The position numbers and the translations under genes are program-made. Below are positions 21,961 to 33,989 of a DNA stretch of 64,000 nt, piece by piece. The notes beneath the pieces are model-generated. The model was not told the DNA's origin. It searched no databases and saw only the letters and a list, made by a program, of their open reading frames with translations. The DNA lies in NCBI GenBank assembly GCA_018398815.1, contig CM031622.1, forward strand, positions 16,733,585 to 16,797,584. The letters run 5' to 3'. The stretch is from Conus ventricosus (Eukaryota > Mollusca > Gastropoda > Neogastropoda > Conidae). Positions within the stretch are counted from its first letter, which is position 1. Each line of letters begins with the position of its first letter.

Positions 21961-24900
21961 AAAGTCCCTATTCCATACTACTGTAAATTTTTACAAAGTG
22001 GACATATTTTAAAACGCTTCACTATGGAAAAAGATAACGGTAATAAAGCTCGCAATTTCAGAAATACCAAACTGAATTTGTCTTATAACTTTAATGCCTG
22101 TCCGATTTTGTGTAGTAAGTTTTAACATAGGTTTCGGTACAAAAAGGACCCGTAATAAATAAATCTTTCACTGTTTCCCAAAGAAAAATTTAAATTCCCG
22201 CCACCTGCACAAAAATTAGTTATCTTAAAGACTTGAAAAATCGCCAGTCGCATTAAAGCCTTGATTTAATCAAAAAACCAAAAACCAAAAGATACAGTTT
22301 AAACGAACGTTTGAGACCCAGTTTCTTTTGTACATTATCTAAATCAAACAACATATGATAGGCCTTATATGGTAAACTGCTCTCAGCATTTTGTTAATTG
22401 TAACCAAAAATTTAACACATTTTATGGCAGTTTTATGTAAAAAGAGTCCCGTTTGTTTCGCCATATTCAAAAATCATTGGGTGTCCGCAGTTAAATCCTA
22501 AAAAAAAAAAACTCTTTTAGCCCCAAAAAGTGGATTTTGCTTTTTAAGCTGCTTTTTTTAACCCCCCCAAATTGGCACCTATTTTACATTGGTGAATCTG
22601 TGGTAAAAGTTTTAGAAAAGTATGCAGGGAAATTTTCGTTTTTAATTAAAGAGTTTTTGCAAAAAACTAACAAAGCATTTTTGGTTACTGAAAAATTTTT
22701 TTAAAGCTGCTACAAAAATAAGTTCGTAGAAAAAAATTTAAGTACTTATATGCATTAACGGGCATAGTTATTACCGTTTTAAATCCTTTTTCATATGCAA
22801 TAAATGCCCCCCCCTTTCCAAACACAACAAAAATTCTTTTATCCATATTCCCTTAAAAAAAAAGGCTGAGCTGGTGATGCAAAAATATTTTTGGTTTGTA
22901 ACCAACGATGTTTCAGCCAACAAAAACCACTTTATCAGCCAATAGCTATCGTGACCATGTCGGCCTTCTCTAATTTTTCCCGTGTAATTTATTTATGAAA
23001 AAAGAAAATAAACGGGGGCATACATCACCTGTTTCACCCCCCGATACAGTTAATGAAATTTGTTTGATTAGCACCCCTCTGACCCCAGCCTTTTAAATGC
23101 CTACTGCAGAAACCCCTTTTATCAGTTTCCTTTTTTCCCTTTTCAAAAGGATTGGCCCAACAAGTTTCTTTCTTTTGAATCAAAAAGCCCTTTTTAAAAT
23201 CAATAAAGGAACATTTATTACGATTGAACAAAAATGTTTTTGTATTCGCCCAAAAAAGTAAACTATCATACGTTGGAAACCTCTTTTGAATCCCGCTTGG
23301 TGTTCACCTGTCAAATTATATTCTTTTACCCCTTCTTGAAGTTGTTATTATAATGACTTTTATTTTACGCTGTATCACACAAAAAATTTGCCTTGTAATT
23401 ATGGGTTTATTAACATCACTTTTTTTTTAAAAAAGGAAGTATTAAGAATCAGTCCCGATCTGGAAAAATACCTTCGCGAACAATGCATTAAAAAAAAAGT
23501 CACAAAAAAATCACCCAACCCCACCCCCAGATTTTCAAAATTCCCAATGATTTCCATTGGGCCGCAGCTTTAAAATTCTTTAACTATTTATTGCAAGCAG
23601 TGCCTCTTCTTTGATATAGGGCGTTCATAGCCATCGTCTCATCTCCGTCTTCCCCAGAATAATCTTTTATCATTTTCCGGAAAAAAAGTACCTCTTTTTT
23701 TTCTAGTTTAGTAAACCCTTAAAAAGCTTAAACCAGTCTTCAACTGTTAAATTTTTTTTTGAAGGTTTCCCTTTAAAAGATATTGTTGCACAGTTTCCCA
23801 AAAAAACTTTTGACTGTGAAAGTTTTTCCAACAGATTCTTGTACTGTTTTTTTTTCTTTTTAACAAATGTTTTTATTCCATTCTGCAACACAATAAGCAG
23901 ATGTCTTTTTTAATTTTTGTTTTCCCAAAGTTTAAAAGGCAGATCTTTTGCTTTTGCTTTGCTTAATTTGCATTTCTATATACCCGTCCTCTTGACTCTC
24001 ACAGTCAAAAAATTTTTTTTTCATAAAATTAGCCTGTTTCCCAATAATTCATTAACATGTTCAAAGCTTTTATTGCAACAAATCAATCAAATAATTGCAT
24101 GATAAGCAAAGATAAAGTTTCGTTAGCTGCTTGCACGACAAAAAATTTCAAAATCACCCTTCCACCAAAATTTTAATTTTCCTTTTGTTTTCCCTTTGGG
24201 TAGGAGACGCAAACTTTTTTTTCAGGGAAAAAATTTGCAAAGAACCAATGGGTAAATGATCCGTTTTTGTTGTTGATACATGAAGAAGAAAAGGGCGGGT
24301 TTTTTAAAAGAAGAAAAAAGGACGGTAAAAAAAAATTCTTTGGTGACTAAAATAATCATTAACATGTTTCCTGTTTAGTATATATGTATAAAGTATCGGT
24401 ATTCCCCCCGCAAAAACCCCTTAAGAATACACAAACCAAAACTGTACAAATTTAACAAACATTTTCCAAATATTAAGTACATTTTTCGATTTTCAAAGCC
24501 CTCAAAAAAGAAAGGGGGTTAAAGATCACAAGGTAATTTTGTGTCAAATATATCGGAGAAAGATTTGAAGTTTGCATTTAAGTCCCCAGAAACATTCACA
24601 TGTGCATCATCAAATGGTCATACAATCAAAGCACTCTTTGTGACTTATGCCCCTTTTCAATATAAAAATAAAAGTAAAAAGGAGGTGGAACTTTAAAGAT
24701 AGAGACATCCCTTGATAAACCAAAAAGACCCTTTTAATAAAAACAAAAGAACAAGACAATCTGTCTTTATTTCTTTTTTAAAGACGAATTCATTTTGGAA
24801 AAGACATATATGCCCCCTGACATTCTTTCCTTTTTGGTAATTTTTAAAGGCGGTTTAAAACGATAGTATAACCCGGGGAATGTAACAATTTAAGATCATC

Positions 24901-25065
24901 CCAAAAAAATTTTAAAACCCGACAAAGAATCAAAGCCAAAAAAAATTTTACATAAAATTTTCTCTTGTTTTTTAAAAGACGTCTATTTTCATTCCAAAGT
25001 TGAATAAAAGCAAACCTCACATTTTTAAGATTTACTAATTCAAAACAAAGTATTACCTTATGCAT
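21961..25065 (-). mobile_element. CR1/Jockey-like LINE remnant
   Basis: On the minus strand, from high to low coordinates: an apurinic endonuclease region at about 24200-25065, with SPGYTIVLNR near 24860 and GDLNANFKSF near 24570. A reverse transcriptase region follows at about 22400-23300, with the motif A region CSFIDFKKGF near 23210, then GDVCPRLFSFFINKL near 23000. The YADD position near 22915 is distorted by indels. A C-terminal Cys segment (FKICPLCKN after one frame change) lies near 21975. Heavy homopolymer-linked frameshifting makes the clade assignment tentative; LINE identity rests on the endonuclease and RT boxes lying in the right order. No 5' end or target duplication was found. 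Confidence 0.6.
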
Positions 25066-26060
25066 TCCTTTCCGTTTTGGTCTTAAAACTTTGTTTCTTC
25101 TTTTTTTTTGGACAAAAAATTTTCATGCCCAACCTTTCTCTTTAAGATCTTTTTCCCTTTTTTAAATGTCTCATTACATCCACAGTGTTTACTCCCCCGG
25201 AAGTATGTTTCAATTCTGAAATGGTTTGTCGAAACCCCGTTTTCGTCCTTAATTTGTTTTGGTAAACTGACAAATCTGTTTCACATTTTATTGTACAAAT
25301 ATTGACATTTAAAATGAAAAAAAATTTGAATTAAAATTATTTTTTAAAATCTTGTCATTTACAACCATCCCCGTTTCCTGCCCGAAAAAAATCCGTGACG
25401 GTTATAGTCACTGCGCGCGGCCCTTTTGGGCCCCCGAAAAACGGTGTTTCGCACGGTAGTCAGTCTCCCCCCTTATCTCCGTGTCAATCTGGGGAGGCCA
25501 CCCCCCCCATTAAGCTCCCCAAAGGTTTGTTTTTTTTCCCCCCCATTTTTTCAAATTTAAATAGAGAGCTTACATGTGCGCAAAAAGAAGACAGTGCGCG
25601 GAGATGTTCACACATTCATAATAGGCATACATAAATCGTAATATAAAGCCTAATATCTATTCAGTTCCTCTTTGTTGCCTAGCCGACTATGAGGGGTCAA
25701 ATCGGAGATTTCATCTTGTCATAATCAAATTCTTACAATGTTAAGAAAAAAGTGCAAACACTGCTTTATGTTTTTTCCCTTCAAATCAGCATAGTAGCTT
25801 ACTGCCTGGTGTCATGCGCGTGTTGGATCGGCACAGGCACCAGGCGCTTCGGAGCGTTCGGGCAGCAGCGCAGCGTCTCCATTACCGGGTTGCCTCATGG
25901 CAACGTAACAATTTTTTTTCCTCTCTCTCTCTCTCCTTTTTCGTGAGGGGACTTGACCGCTGTTCACTGTCGGAGACGGACGTGTCTTGTCAGCGTTCCG
26001 CACGCAATGACCTGAGTGTTCCTTTTCGGGCTTCATACTGCAGATGAGAAATATGCCCCA
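25066..26060. other. Unassigned sequence
   Basis: No gene recognised. The first part is AT-rich with homopolymers. From about 25640 base composition becomes more balanced. A CT run lies near 25920-25937. Confidence 0.4.
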
Positions 26061-27420
26061 GTTAATTCTGTTTGAAGGGACGGCGGTGCCTTGTATTTTT
26101 TGACCATATTCTTTCAAGAGCTTGTTAATTTATGGAAATGAAGCCACGCCTGGGATGCCACCTTTCTGGACTGACACATCCAAGTACTTGTTTTCCATCA
26201 GGTACTTGGTCAGCCTTGCTGCCATGACAGAGAAGAAGATTTTCCCTTCGACGTGAACTGGTGATGTCGCTTGAGTTTTGCTCTTTGGGGATGTACGCAC
26301 CATCTGCCATCATCCAAGCCGATCGCAGCAGCCTGTGGAGCCACTCCAGCACCTTGGGACATTTCTTGTAAAGCTGGTACGGTATTCCGTTTGGCCTGGT
26401 GATGATTTGGCTCTGGCTTTGTCGACCACCTTCTTGATTTCCGCCAACGTTGGAGGCTTGCCATTGAACTGTTCCTCAGGGTTGGTTGGCCACACCAGCC
26501 CTTGAATGTCGAGCGGTGCTTTTGCTCTGTGAGTCAGAGTATGTTTTCCTCAGATGCTGCTCAAGGACTCCTTTGTCCACACTTAGGGTCCCAGATTTTG
26601 GCTGCTCAAACAGTGTTCTGGCAAACTGGAAGGGGTCTCTGAAGAAGCGCTCTTGTGTCTTCTTCTTTTTGCTCTTCCTCTTCCTCGCAGATTCCGCTTT
26701 GCTGAGGGCGCTGTGTTTTTCTTTCAGGTCTTTCCACAGTTTTTCCAAGCCTTGTTTTTCAGCTGGCAGTGCGGTCTTCATTTGCTTCTTGAGGTTTTTC
26801 TTTTGGACCTGATCTTGTCCATCTCTTCTTGGCGTCTGGATTTCTTTGGAGGTGTTTTCTCTTCGGGTAGTTTTGCTCCATAGGCGTCTCTACATGTGGC
26901 ATACACAATGTCCCCATATGTGGCTAGTTTGTGTTCCAGGGTGCTTTTCCCTATCAGTGCATCGAGTCTTTGGACAATTTTTGCATCCAGTTTCTCCCAA
27001 TCTTCAGTTTCGTTTGCTAGTGGCAGGTTGAGTTTCAGGCGCCTGGCATCGAGGGCCTGTGCAATTCCTCATCCGAACCAACAGCGTGGATGTCCTTGGC
27101 ACTGTGGTTTAAATCCTGGCTTGGGTTACGGACGTCTTATCTGCTGATACAGTGCGCTGCTGCTCTTCAGATGAGTCTTCACACAATCCCATCTTTGTTT
27201 CTGTGGATCTTCATGCCACGGGTGGTAGCGAAACGCTTTCCACAGACACAGGGGATATTCCATTTGATCCAGTTCATAGTCCTTTGGATTTGCAGTCGTG
27301 ATTGGTTGAGCACCCGATGGATCATCATTCTCTCCCCTTTCGGTGAATCCTGGGAGCATTTTTTTCCTTTTATTCTTGTAGTAGCCTTTTGTTGAAGGCA
27401 AAAGTGGGGAGCCAGCCCAC
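26061..27420 (-). pseudogene. LINE with restriction-like endonuclease: N-terminal finger and RT start, truncated
   Basis: Minus strand, high to low: an N-terminal zinc finger read as CVCGKRFATTRGMKIHRNKD near 27200-27260. A lysine-rich segment with DPFQFARTLFEQPKSGTLS follows near 26600-26660. The RT entry box PPTLAEIKKVVDKARAKSSP lies near 26400-26450, and WLHRLLRSAW then GAYIPKEQNSSDI near 26270-26350. An N-terminal finger with no upstream apurinic endonuclease suits the R2/NeSL/HERO-type clades, whose nuclease is C-terminal. The copy stops near 26061-26130, before the catalytic RT boxes, so its 3' half is absent here. It is not continuous with the fragment at 27421-28400, which lies 5' of it on this strand and is another copy's 3' end. 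Confidence 0.65.
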
Positions 27421-28400
27421 AGAGCCTTGGTTCTGGTCTTTCCAGTGTCCTCGGTCTTTCCGGACGTCCTCCGGCCTATTCCCGGAAAGTCAATGCATCA
27501 GTAGAAAGAAACTCGTGGAGAGGTTTGGCAGCAGAGAGTCCTCAGAAGTGAAGGCCCCCTTCAAGCAAGTGTTTCGGCCCTTATTCCTGACACTCTAGGG
27601 GGGTTGGGCCACCCCGGTTCAGACTCCGGATGTCCCTCTGTGCCCTTTTTTTTCCCCATCTTGGGACGAGCCATGGCTGGGATTCAAAACCCATGCACCC
27701 CTGGACAGCTCTTTTTTCCACTTAATGACTCGCGCTCTAACCACTGAGCCACAGGGAACACCTGATATTTTTATGAAGTTCATTTGTGTTCCTCCTTGAC
27801 CAGTTTCCAGCTTGAAACCTCTTGCCGCTTCGCCATTGCTTTCACGGCTCTGGTTTTTCTTCCTGCAACTGAGAGCGTTTCATGAGGCTGTATGCAGACG
27901 TTCTTTCAAACCCCCTAGCCCCAAATTTAAATGCAGTGAGGACTTTGACCTGGTAGCTTTCTCCTCAGGCTTTTTGCCAGATCAGCTTTACTTTTCAGTC
28001 TTGAAGATTTGAGCTCCCTCCATTCTTTCTCATATGGCACCGTGAGTCGATCATGATCAGCTGCTTGGTTGACTGAGAGGGGGACTACTATGTCTGGTCT
28101 CATGCCACTCTTGCTGATGATCTCTGGGTGACTCTTCCATTCTGGGAGGTCTGCAGTGCACTCCCAGTCATCTGCCCCGTCCAGCGACTCTGCCTGCATG
28201 TTTCGAGTGGCACTGTTGTTCTGGCCATGATTTGCTCCCTCCTGCCGTGAAGAATGTTGCGGGTTTGCTTTTGGAGTCCTGATTTTCCCCTTTGTGGTGT
28301 TGGTACTACCCCCAAGACTACTTGTACAATCTCTTTCAGCACTTGGTTGTGCCTCCATGTGTCCCTTCCTTGACCCAGGGTACTTTACATGGCTTAGAAC
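27421..28400 (-). mobile_element. LINE 3' end with restriction-like endonuclease, copy 1 (5'-truncated)
   Basis: Minus-strand coding at 27927-28400 ends a LINE whose C-terminus contains MRPDIVV, a spacer, and LTVPYE followed by KSKADLAKSLRR. This matches the PD...E-type restriction-like endonuclease of R2/NeSL/HERO-type elements. The copy starts inside the HVLS segment near 28400, so it is 5'-truncated as LINE copies often are. About 160 bases past the coding end begins a tRNA-promoter-like segment (27645-27762), which copy 2 has in the same place. Confidence 0.75.
27645..27762 (-). other. tRNA-like promoter segment in the LINE 3' region, copy 1
   Basis: On the minus strand, TGGCTCAGTGG (27741-27751) is an A-box-like element. 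A B-box-like element (27679-27690) is stretched by extra bases relative to copy 2. The layout is that of a tRNA-derived SINE head. It is not a functional tRNA: no cloverleaf could be drawn. Confidence 0.65.
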
Positions 28401-28479
28401 ATGCTCCACTTCTAACAACGGATGAAAAACTAAAGTGTTGGACATACTTCCTGTATGTAAGCAATTGGAATTCAACAAG

Positions 28480-29122
28480 GCATAAATTTAACTTTTTATA
28501 AGACGTTTCTTCAGAGACCCCTCCTACCCATGCATTGATCAATACAAAACAAGCCTAGCTTATATGGACCCATATATCTGGAACTCACTTCCACCGAGTC
28601 TACAAAATACATTTTCGAGAAACATTTTATGTCTCAAAAAATTTGGACTATTCGATTGAAATCATTAGCGTCCTTCGCAAAGTCTTTTGTAAAGCTATTT
28701 TTGAATACCCTTCTAAACATACAACCTACCCCATTAAATCGCTCATCCCCACCCCACTTGTTACCATCCCTCTTCTCCCCCCCTACCTACCATTCTCTCC
28801 TCCCCTACCTCCTCCGACATCTCTCTCTTCTCTCTCTCTCCTCTCTTTTCCCCTCTCTCTCTTTTCTTCTCTCTCTCTCGTTTTGTTTTGTTTGTATGTT
28901 TATTCGCTTTGTTTCCTTCTGTTTCACTCCCCAACCTCGTCATTATTCGTTTATGAAAAGTCTGCTTTTTCTTTCATAGATTAGATTACAGTGTTGCTAT
29001 ATGAATTGTCAGTATGAATGATGAGTTGAAATAATGTTTGCATTGACAAGGACAGATTGTAAGACTAGGCTTTGGCCTAAAATCTTCATCCTTGCGTATT
29101 AAGATCAATCAATCAATCAATC
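28480..29122 (+). mobile_element. 3' end of a non-LTR element with an ATCA tail
   Basis: The plus strand contains a short coding remnant near 28570-28600 (YIWNSLPP-like), typical of the last residues of CR1/L2-type LINE proteins. A pyrimidine-rich stretch (28740-28900) follows, then unique 3' sequence ending in a GATCAATCAATCAATCAATC tail at 29104-29122. Tails of short repeated units are common in these LINE clades. The 5' part is missing. Confidence 0.55.
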
Positions 29123-29143
29123 ACTTCTTCTCTCTCTTCCTCT

Positions 29144-29179
<36 letters not shown>

Positions 29180-29298
29180 CACACCCACCACACACACACA
29201 CCCACACACAGACACACAACACACACACACACAACACACCACACACACACCACCGCGCGCGCGGCGCGCGCGCACGCCCCCGCCGCCGGGACGCACGC

Positions 29299-29341
<43 letters not shown>

Positions 29342-29345
29342 CACA
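29123..29345. repeat. Compound microsatellite CT, CA, CG and CGCA
   Basis: CT repeats (about 29148-29177), interrupted CA repeats (29178-29252), an alternating CG block (about 29253-29275), then a long CGCA array (about 29300-29341). Open frames of over 100 codons through it are repeat artefacts. Confidence 0.9.
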
Positions 29346-29603
29346 CATACCACACCACACACATACATACAAACACATGCGCGCTCGCGCAGTGACGACC
29401 AATGCTCATATATGCGTCGTCAAAAACCCCTCGGCCTTTTAAAATTGATGTTGGGTTGATCGGCCTCGTTGCAGCAAGGGAATAACAAGTCACATGCACT
29501 GCATAGTCTTGATGGAGTTTGCTTACCTTGTATGCTGGCCCAAATTTTTGGGGTCCACGATAAACACACGCAAAAAATTCAGTTCCTGCGGAAGATCCTG
29601 TCG

Positions 29604-29634
<31 letters not shown>

Positions 29635-31044
29635 GGCACATTGCACAGTCTAACCGTAGATACACTGTGCTTTGGGTTATATTTTTTGCTATGCAAAACT
29701 TCTCTCCACCCCCCCCCTCCCCTTCCCCTCCCGCCCTTCTCTGTTGTCGTGTGTTGGAAGTACTCAAAAATCCTTTCCGCCCAATCAGAAAAGGAGGCAT
29801 ACAAAGCCCCAAACTCGCTTTTACATCCCTCGCCCGTTTCCGAATTATTTAATCTTCAAAAAATACAAATTATCAATACTCAACTCTTTCTGACAAGAAA
29901 ATTCAGAGAAGCCAATGACTTCATCCACCCAAACAACTACTTGATCTGACAGTTAATGAACCAAAGCTCAGCTGGTTGGTTAATTTAGGTTTAACGCCCA
30001 CGTCGTCGGAGGGTTTTGTGGATATAGATACACAATCCTGAGGAGGGGGTGCGGTGGGTGTAGTGGGCGTATCTTACACTACTCTGATACGCCCGAAGTG
30101 AGATGGGTACCAGAACTTCTGGGTAAAAACCGCCTGCTACAAAAGGTTGAAACTACTGTTTTCGTATTTATGTTTTCATATTTACTGTTTTCACATGCAA
30201 ACGTAAAAGTGTGGCCTTTTTGTTAATTTATATTTTTCGGGAAATAATTCAAACCCTTTTCAATTTTTTCTGAAAATATCTTTTCATGTAATAGTTAACA
30301 AGGTTTTTCTTTTCTTAAAGGATTTTCATGTATGACTTTTTTCAGGAAAAGTTACTTTCACGTATTTAATTTCCCAATTAAAAAATGTTTGTTGTTTTTC
30401 AACGTAGTAATTTTGCTTTTTCCATGGAAAGGTCTTTCCAAAGTTAAAATTAATGAATTAGTTATTAATTTTAAAATAAGTTGTTTCCTTCCCCCCTTTA
30501 CCTTTTGATTGATGAATCTCGATTTTTTTGTGTAAACTTTTTAAAAAATGAATACCTCAGAACCTACATAGTTGTATTACGTTACTAAAGTAACAAAAAT
30601 TAATGCATTTCATTCGTTACAACCTTGCTGGTGAGAAGCCCATATTTGCTCAAAACTGGTATTTTGCACAATTAATCTTGAATTTGAATTGTCCCTCAAA
30701 CGAACCTTGAATTATTCTTGAATTTCCAAAATGTAGAGGAAAAACTGAAGAATCTAAAACGTGCATGTCGTATATCACATGCATGGGATCCCTTTCCGCA
30801 CAAGCCTGTGACCCATATGGAAAAAGATGATGGGGGCCCATCTTCATAAACTCCGCTTTTCTTTGCTCCACTCTTTGTCAGCGTCGGAGTTTGGATTAGT
30901 CATTCTACGGAATTCGGACTTCCCGATCGAATGCTTGTTAAACTCCATTTCTAGGGTGGATGCAATAAGAATTCATAAGAATTATCATCTGATGGACCAT
31001 TTGAACATCGAAAAATCGTATCAAAAGCATGTGACCCGGGCTCC
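29346..31044. other. Unassigned sequence with one GA module
   Basis: No gene seen. A GA-repeat module lies at 29591-29671. Sequence from about 30130 to 30650 is AT-rich with no frame of interest. Confidence 0.4.
29591..29671. repeat. Dispersed GA-repeat module, copy a
   Basis: GAAGATCCTGTCGGAG, then a GA array, then GCACATTGCACAGTCTAACC and GTAGATACACTGTGCT. The same flanks surround a longer GA array at 31045-31154. The right flank can fold: GCACAGT pairs with ACTGTGC across a 14-base loop. Confidence 0.8.
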
Positions 31045-31077
31045 GAAGATCCTGTCGGAGAGAGAGAGAGAGAAGAG

Positions 31078-31117
<40 letters not shown>

Positions 31118-31154
31118 CACATTGCACAGTCTAACCCCGTAGATACACTGTGCT
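31045..31154. repeat. Dispersed GA-repeat module, copy b
   Basis: Same left and right unique flanks as at 29591-29671, with a longer GA array interrupted by GAAGAG units and two extra C bases in the right flank. Confidence 0.8.
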
Positions 31155-32299
31155 GAATATGATTATCATATGTAGAAATGCAGGGGGATATGGACAGAAG
31201 CATTCACGTTTTCACAACCAAAATGTGCTCTCGCATAGGCACACGCACTGTCATGCACATCGTGCCCGCACAAAAGTGACGGGAAACCAATAACATTTCA
31301 TAGAAAATAATCAACTTTTATTTAACTTGACTCCGAGCCACCACCAGTCGCTTACACAACACACTTACCTGTATCATATGAAAATGTAAACATCACACAG
31401 ATAATCTCAAAATTGCATCCCCTTTCCTTCAGTTACTCATACTTAACCAGGAAAAACAATATTCCAATATTCTGGTTACACACCTGTTAACACAAAGGAA
31501 AATAAACGTTCATAACTTGCCAGCATTCCTTGGTTGACTAGTCAGTTCTCTCATCACTCAGTGTGACGACGATCGCTGAAGCTGCCACACTGTTGTGTCC
31601 TCCCGATTGGCCGAATCCCAGTTGGGGGACACTGGCAACATAGCTCGAGTTGCACCCTCAGACCGAGTCTCCCGGACTCCACTGAACTTCGCCCTCTCCA
31701 CGGAAAGGGCTCCTGTCGGCCTCTCCCCCAGGTCTTCTCTTGCTGCAAACACCCCACCATTGTCTGGCAGTTCCCTGTCTAGGCCCTAACAGACTGACAT
31801 GTCTTGCTGTCTACCGCCCCCACACAGGAGACAATACTCTAACGTTGTTGGCTCCGAGGCTACAGCAACCTCCACTGTCTTACGTCGCCACCCAGGAGAC
31901 AATTCTCTACCGTCGTCGGCTTCAAGGCGACAGCAAACCTCTGCTTCTCGCTGTATTTTCTTGAGGGGTTCACTTTTCCCTCAGTGAGTCACACACTTCC
32001 TGGTTTTCCGAGCATCTTATATCCATTCTCAACCACAGAGAACCCGAGTTAAACTGGTTCAACCAATGGAATCACTGGCACACACACATCACAACGATTT
32101 GCACCAATAACACTCCGAGTTATTTTTTTTACCACCAATGGAATCACTAGTCACCTAAACATACACACACACCACAGCTACTAGCACTAACGAAGAGTTG
32201 GGTACCAAGTGGTTAATGCATAACCTCCAATTCAAACTCAAGTTTGATTCCCCAAAGCTACCCATTGTATTAACAGCCTGGACTTCTCCACAAGCCAGG
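31155..32299. other. Unassigned sequence
   Basis: No gene recognised. Contains a two-unit imperfect tandem repeat at 31819-31945. Short open frames at 31554-31987 on both strands have no known domain. Confidence 0.4.
31819..31945. repeat. Two-unit imperfect tandem repeat, period about 69 bp
   Basis: CAGGAGACAAT followed by CTCTA and a GGCT...AGGC...ACAGCAA segment occurs from about 31825 and again from about 31893, with scattered substitutions. Confidence 0.6.
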
Positions 32300-32578
32300 A
32301 CTGATGCTTCAAGTGTTTACTAGCAGGAAGAAACTCGCGGAGAGCGTAGTCCTCAGAAGAGAAGCCCCCTTCAAGCAAGTGTTTCGGCCCTTATCTCCTG
32401 ACACTCTAGGGGGGTTGGGCTACACCTGGTTCATAACTCCAGATGTCCCTCTGCTGCCCCTTTTTTTGTTTCCCCATCTTGGGACGAGCCATGGCTGGGA
32501 TTTGAACCCATGGCCCTCTGGATATGCTCATTTTCCACTAAATGACTCGCACTCTAACCACTGAGCCACAGGGACACC
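32300..32578 (-). other. tRNA-like promoter segment and tail in the LINE 3' region, copy 2
   Basis: Minus strand: TGGCTCAGTGG (32558-32568) fits an A box and GGTTCAAATCC (32498-32508) a B box, about 50 bases apart. The downstream body, with GGGTTGGGC on the plus strand at about 32411, is shared with copy 1. This is a tRNA-derived SINE layout. It sits at the same distance from the endonuclease coding end in both copies. Confidence 0.65.
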
Positions 32579-33989
32579 TGATATTTGTAGGAAATTTAAG
32601 CCTTATGAAGTTCACTTTTGTTCCTCCTTGACCAGATCCAGCTTGAACATCTCTCTGCCGCTTCTGCCATTGCTTTCACGGCTTTGTTTTTTTCCTTCCC
32701 TGCAACTGAGAGCTGTTTCATGAGGCTGTATGCAGACGTTCTTTCAAACCCCCTAGCTCCAATTTATGCAGTGAGGACTTTGACCTGATAACCTTCTCTC
32801 CTCACGCTGTTTGCCAGATCAGCATACTTTTCAGTCTTGTAGATTTGAGATGCCTCCATTCTGTTCTCATATGGCACCGTGAGCTCGATCATGATCAGCT
32901 GCTTGGTTGACTGAGAGTGGACTACTATGTCTGGTCTCATGCCACTCTTGTTGATGATCTCTGGGTGACTCTTCCATTCTGGGAGGTCTGCAGTGCACTC
33001 CCAGTCATCTGCCCCGTCCAGCAGACTCTGCCTGCATGTTCCGAGTGGCACTGTTGTTCTTGGCCATGATTTGCGCCTCCTGCCATGAAGAATGTTGTGG
33101 GTGCTTTTGGAGTCCTGATTTTCCTTTTGTGGTGTTGGTACTAGCCCAGACTACTTGTACAATCTCTTTCAGCACTTGGTTGTGCCTCCATGTGTACCTT
33201 CCTTGAGCCAGGGCTACTTTACATGAGCTTAGGACATGCTCCACTGTTTGTTTTTCATGGCAGACGGGGCATGCAGGATCGTCTGTTTTTTCCCCACTTC
33301 ACCAGGTTTGCATTTGAGGGCAGAAGGTCATATGCAGATCTGAGAATGAAGCTGATCCTGAGAGGGGCCATGTGCCAAATGTCATTCCAAGTGAGACTTC
33401 TTTGGAGTGTATTCTCCCACGTTGTCCATTGCTGACTCTGCTGGACTGCTTTTTGGAGTCTTTTTTGGTCTTCTTCTTTTCTCATCTCCTGAATCACATG
33501 TCTCTTTTGGCTTTTCCTTTGGCCTTTGACCACCATTCAGGTTTTGGTCACCCCCAGTCCTTGTCTGTTGGTCTGTGAGTGTCCTGTTATTTCTCTGATC
33601 TTGAGACTTTCTTTTGCAGAATCCATCACCTCTTGAACTTTTCCATTTTCTGCCTGTCTTCAGCTGGGCTTGATTGCTTCTACCACCTTGTCTCCTGAGT
33701 CCTCCAGCATGCTTTGAAGTCTGATCTTTCCTGCTTTGTATTCTTCCAGGATGGATTTCAGTGGTAGTTTCAGCTTTGCTTGGCGACAGTACAGCGCTAT
33801 GTCAGTCAGACAGGGTGGGACACCAAGCAATTTCCTTGTGAACTTGTTGATTTTGGCTTCCATTGCCTCCACTATGCTGGTGCAGATGTCGTATATCATC
33901 AGAGGCCATAGGAGCTTTGGTATCAGCATGAACTGCAGACACCAGACCTTATATTTACTACACTCTATAGCCAACAAGGTGCAAACCAC
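32300..33989 (-). mobile_element. LINE with restriction-like endonuclease, copy 2 (5'-truncated)
   Basis: Minus strand, high to low: an RT-thumb region (33660-33989) with INKFTRKLLGVPPCLTDIAL and YKAGKIRLQSMLEDSGDKVV. A basic linker follows (33255-33536). The CCHC-type finger ends ...VEHVLSSCKVALAQG (about 33200-33260). The restriction-like endonuclease (32764-33051) carries MRPDIVV and ELTVPYENRM. The ORF end is followed by the same 3' region as copy 1. The protein would nick target DNA and prime cDNA synthesis; this clade often picks specific target sites. Frames break several times. The RT catalytic part is absent because the copy starts at about 33989. Confidence 0.78.

Noticed and set aside
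26061..28400. One continuous LINE from 28400 to 26061
   Set aside because: The order would put the C-terminal endonuclease before the N-terminal finger; two separate fragments explain it.
29113..29646. Minus-strand open frame of 177 codons rich in Cys, Val and Arg
   Set aside because: Produced by the CA/CGCA/CT compound microsatellite.
32480..32578. Functional tRNA gene
   Set aside because: A- and B-box-like elements exist, but no cloverleaf or acceptor stem can be formed, and the segment is repeated at a LINE end.
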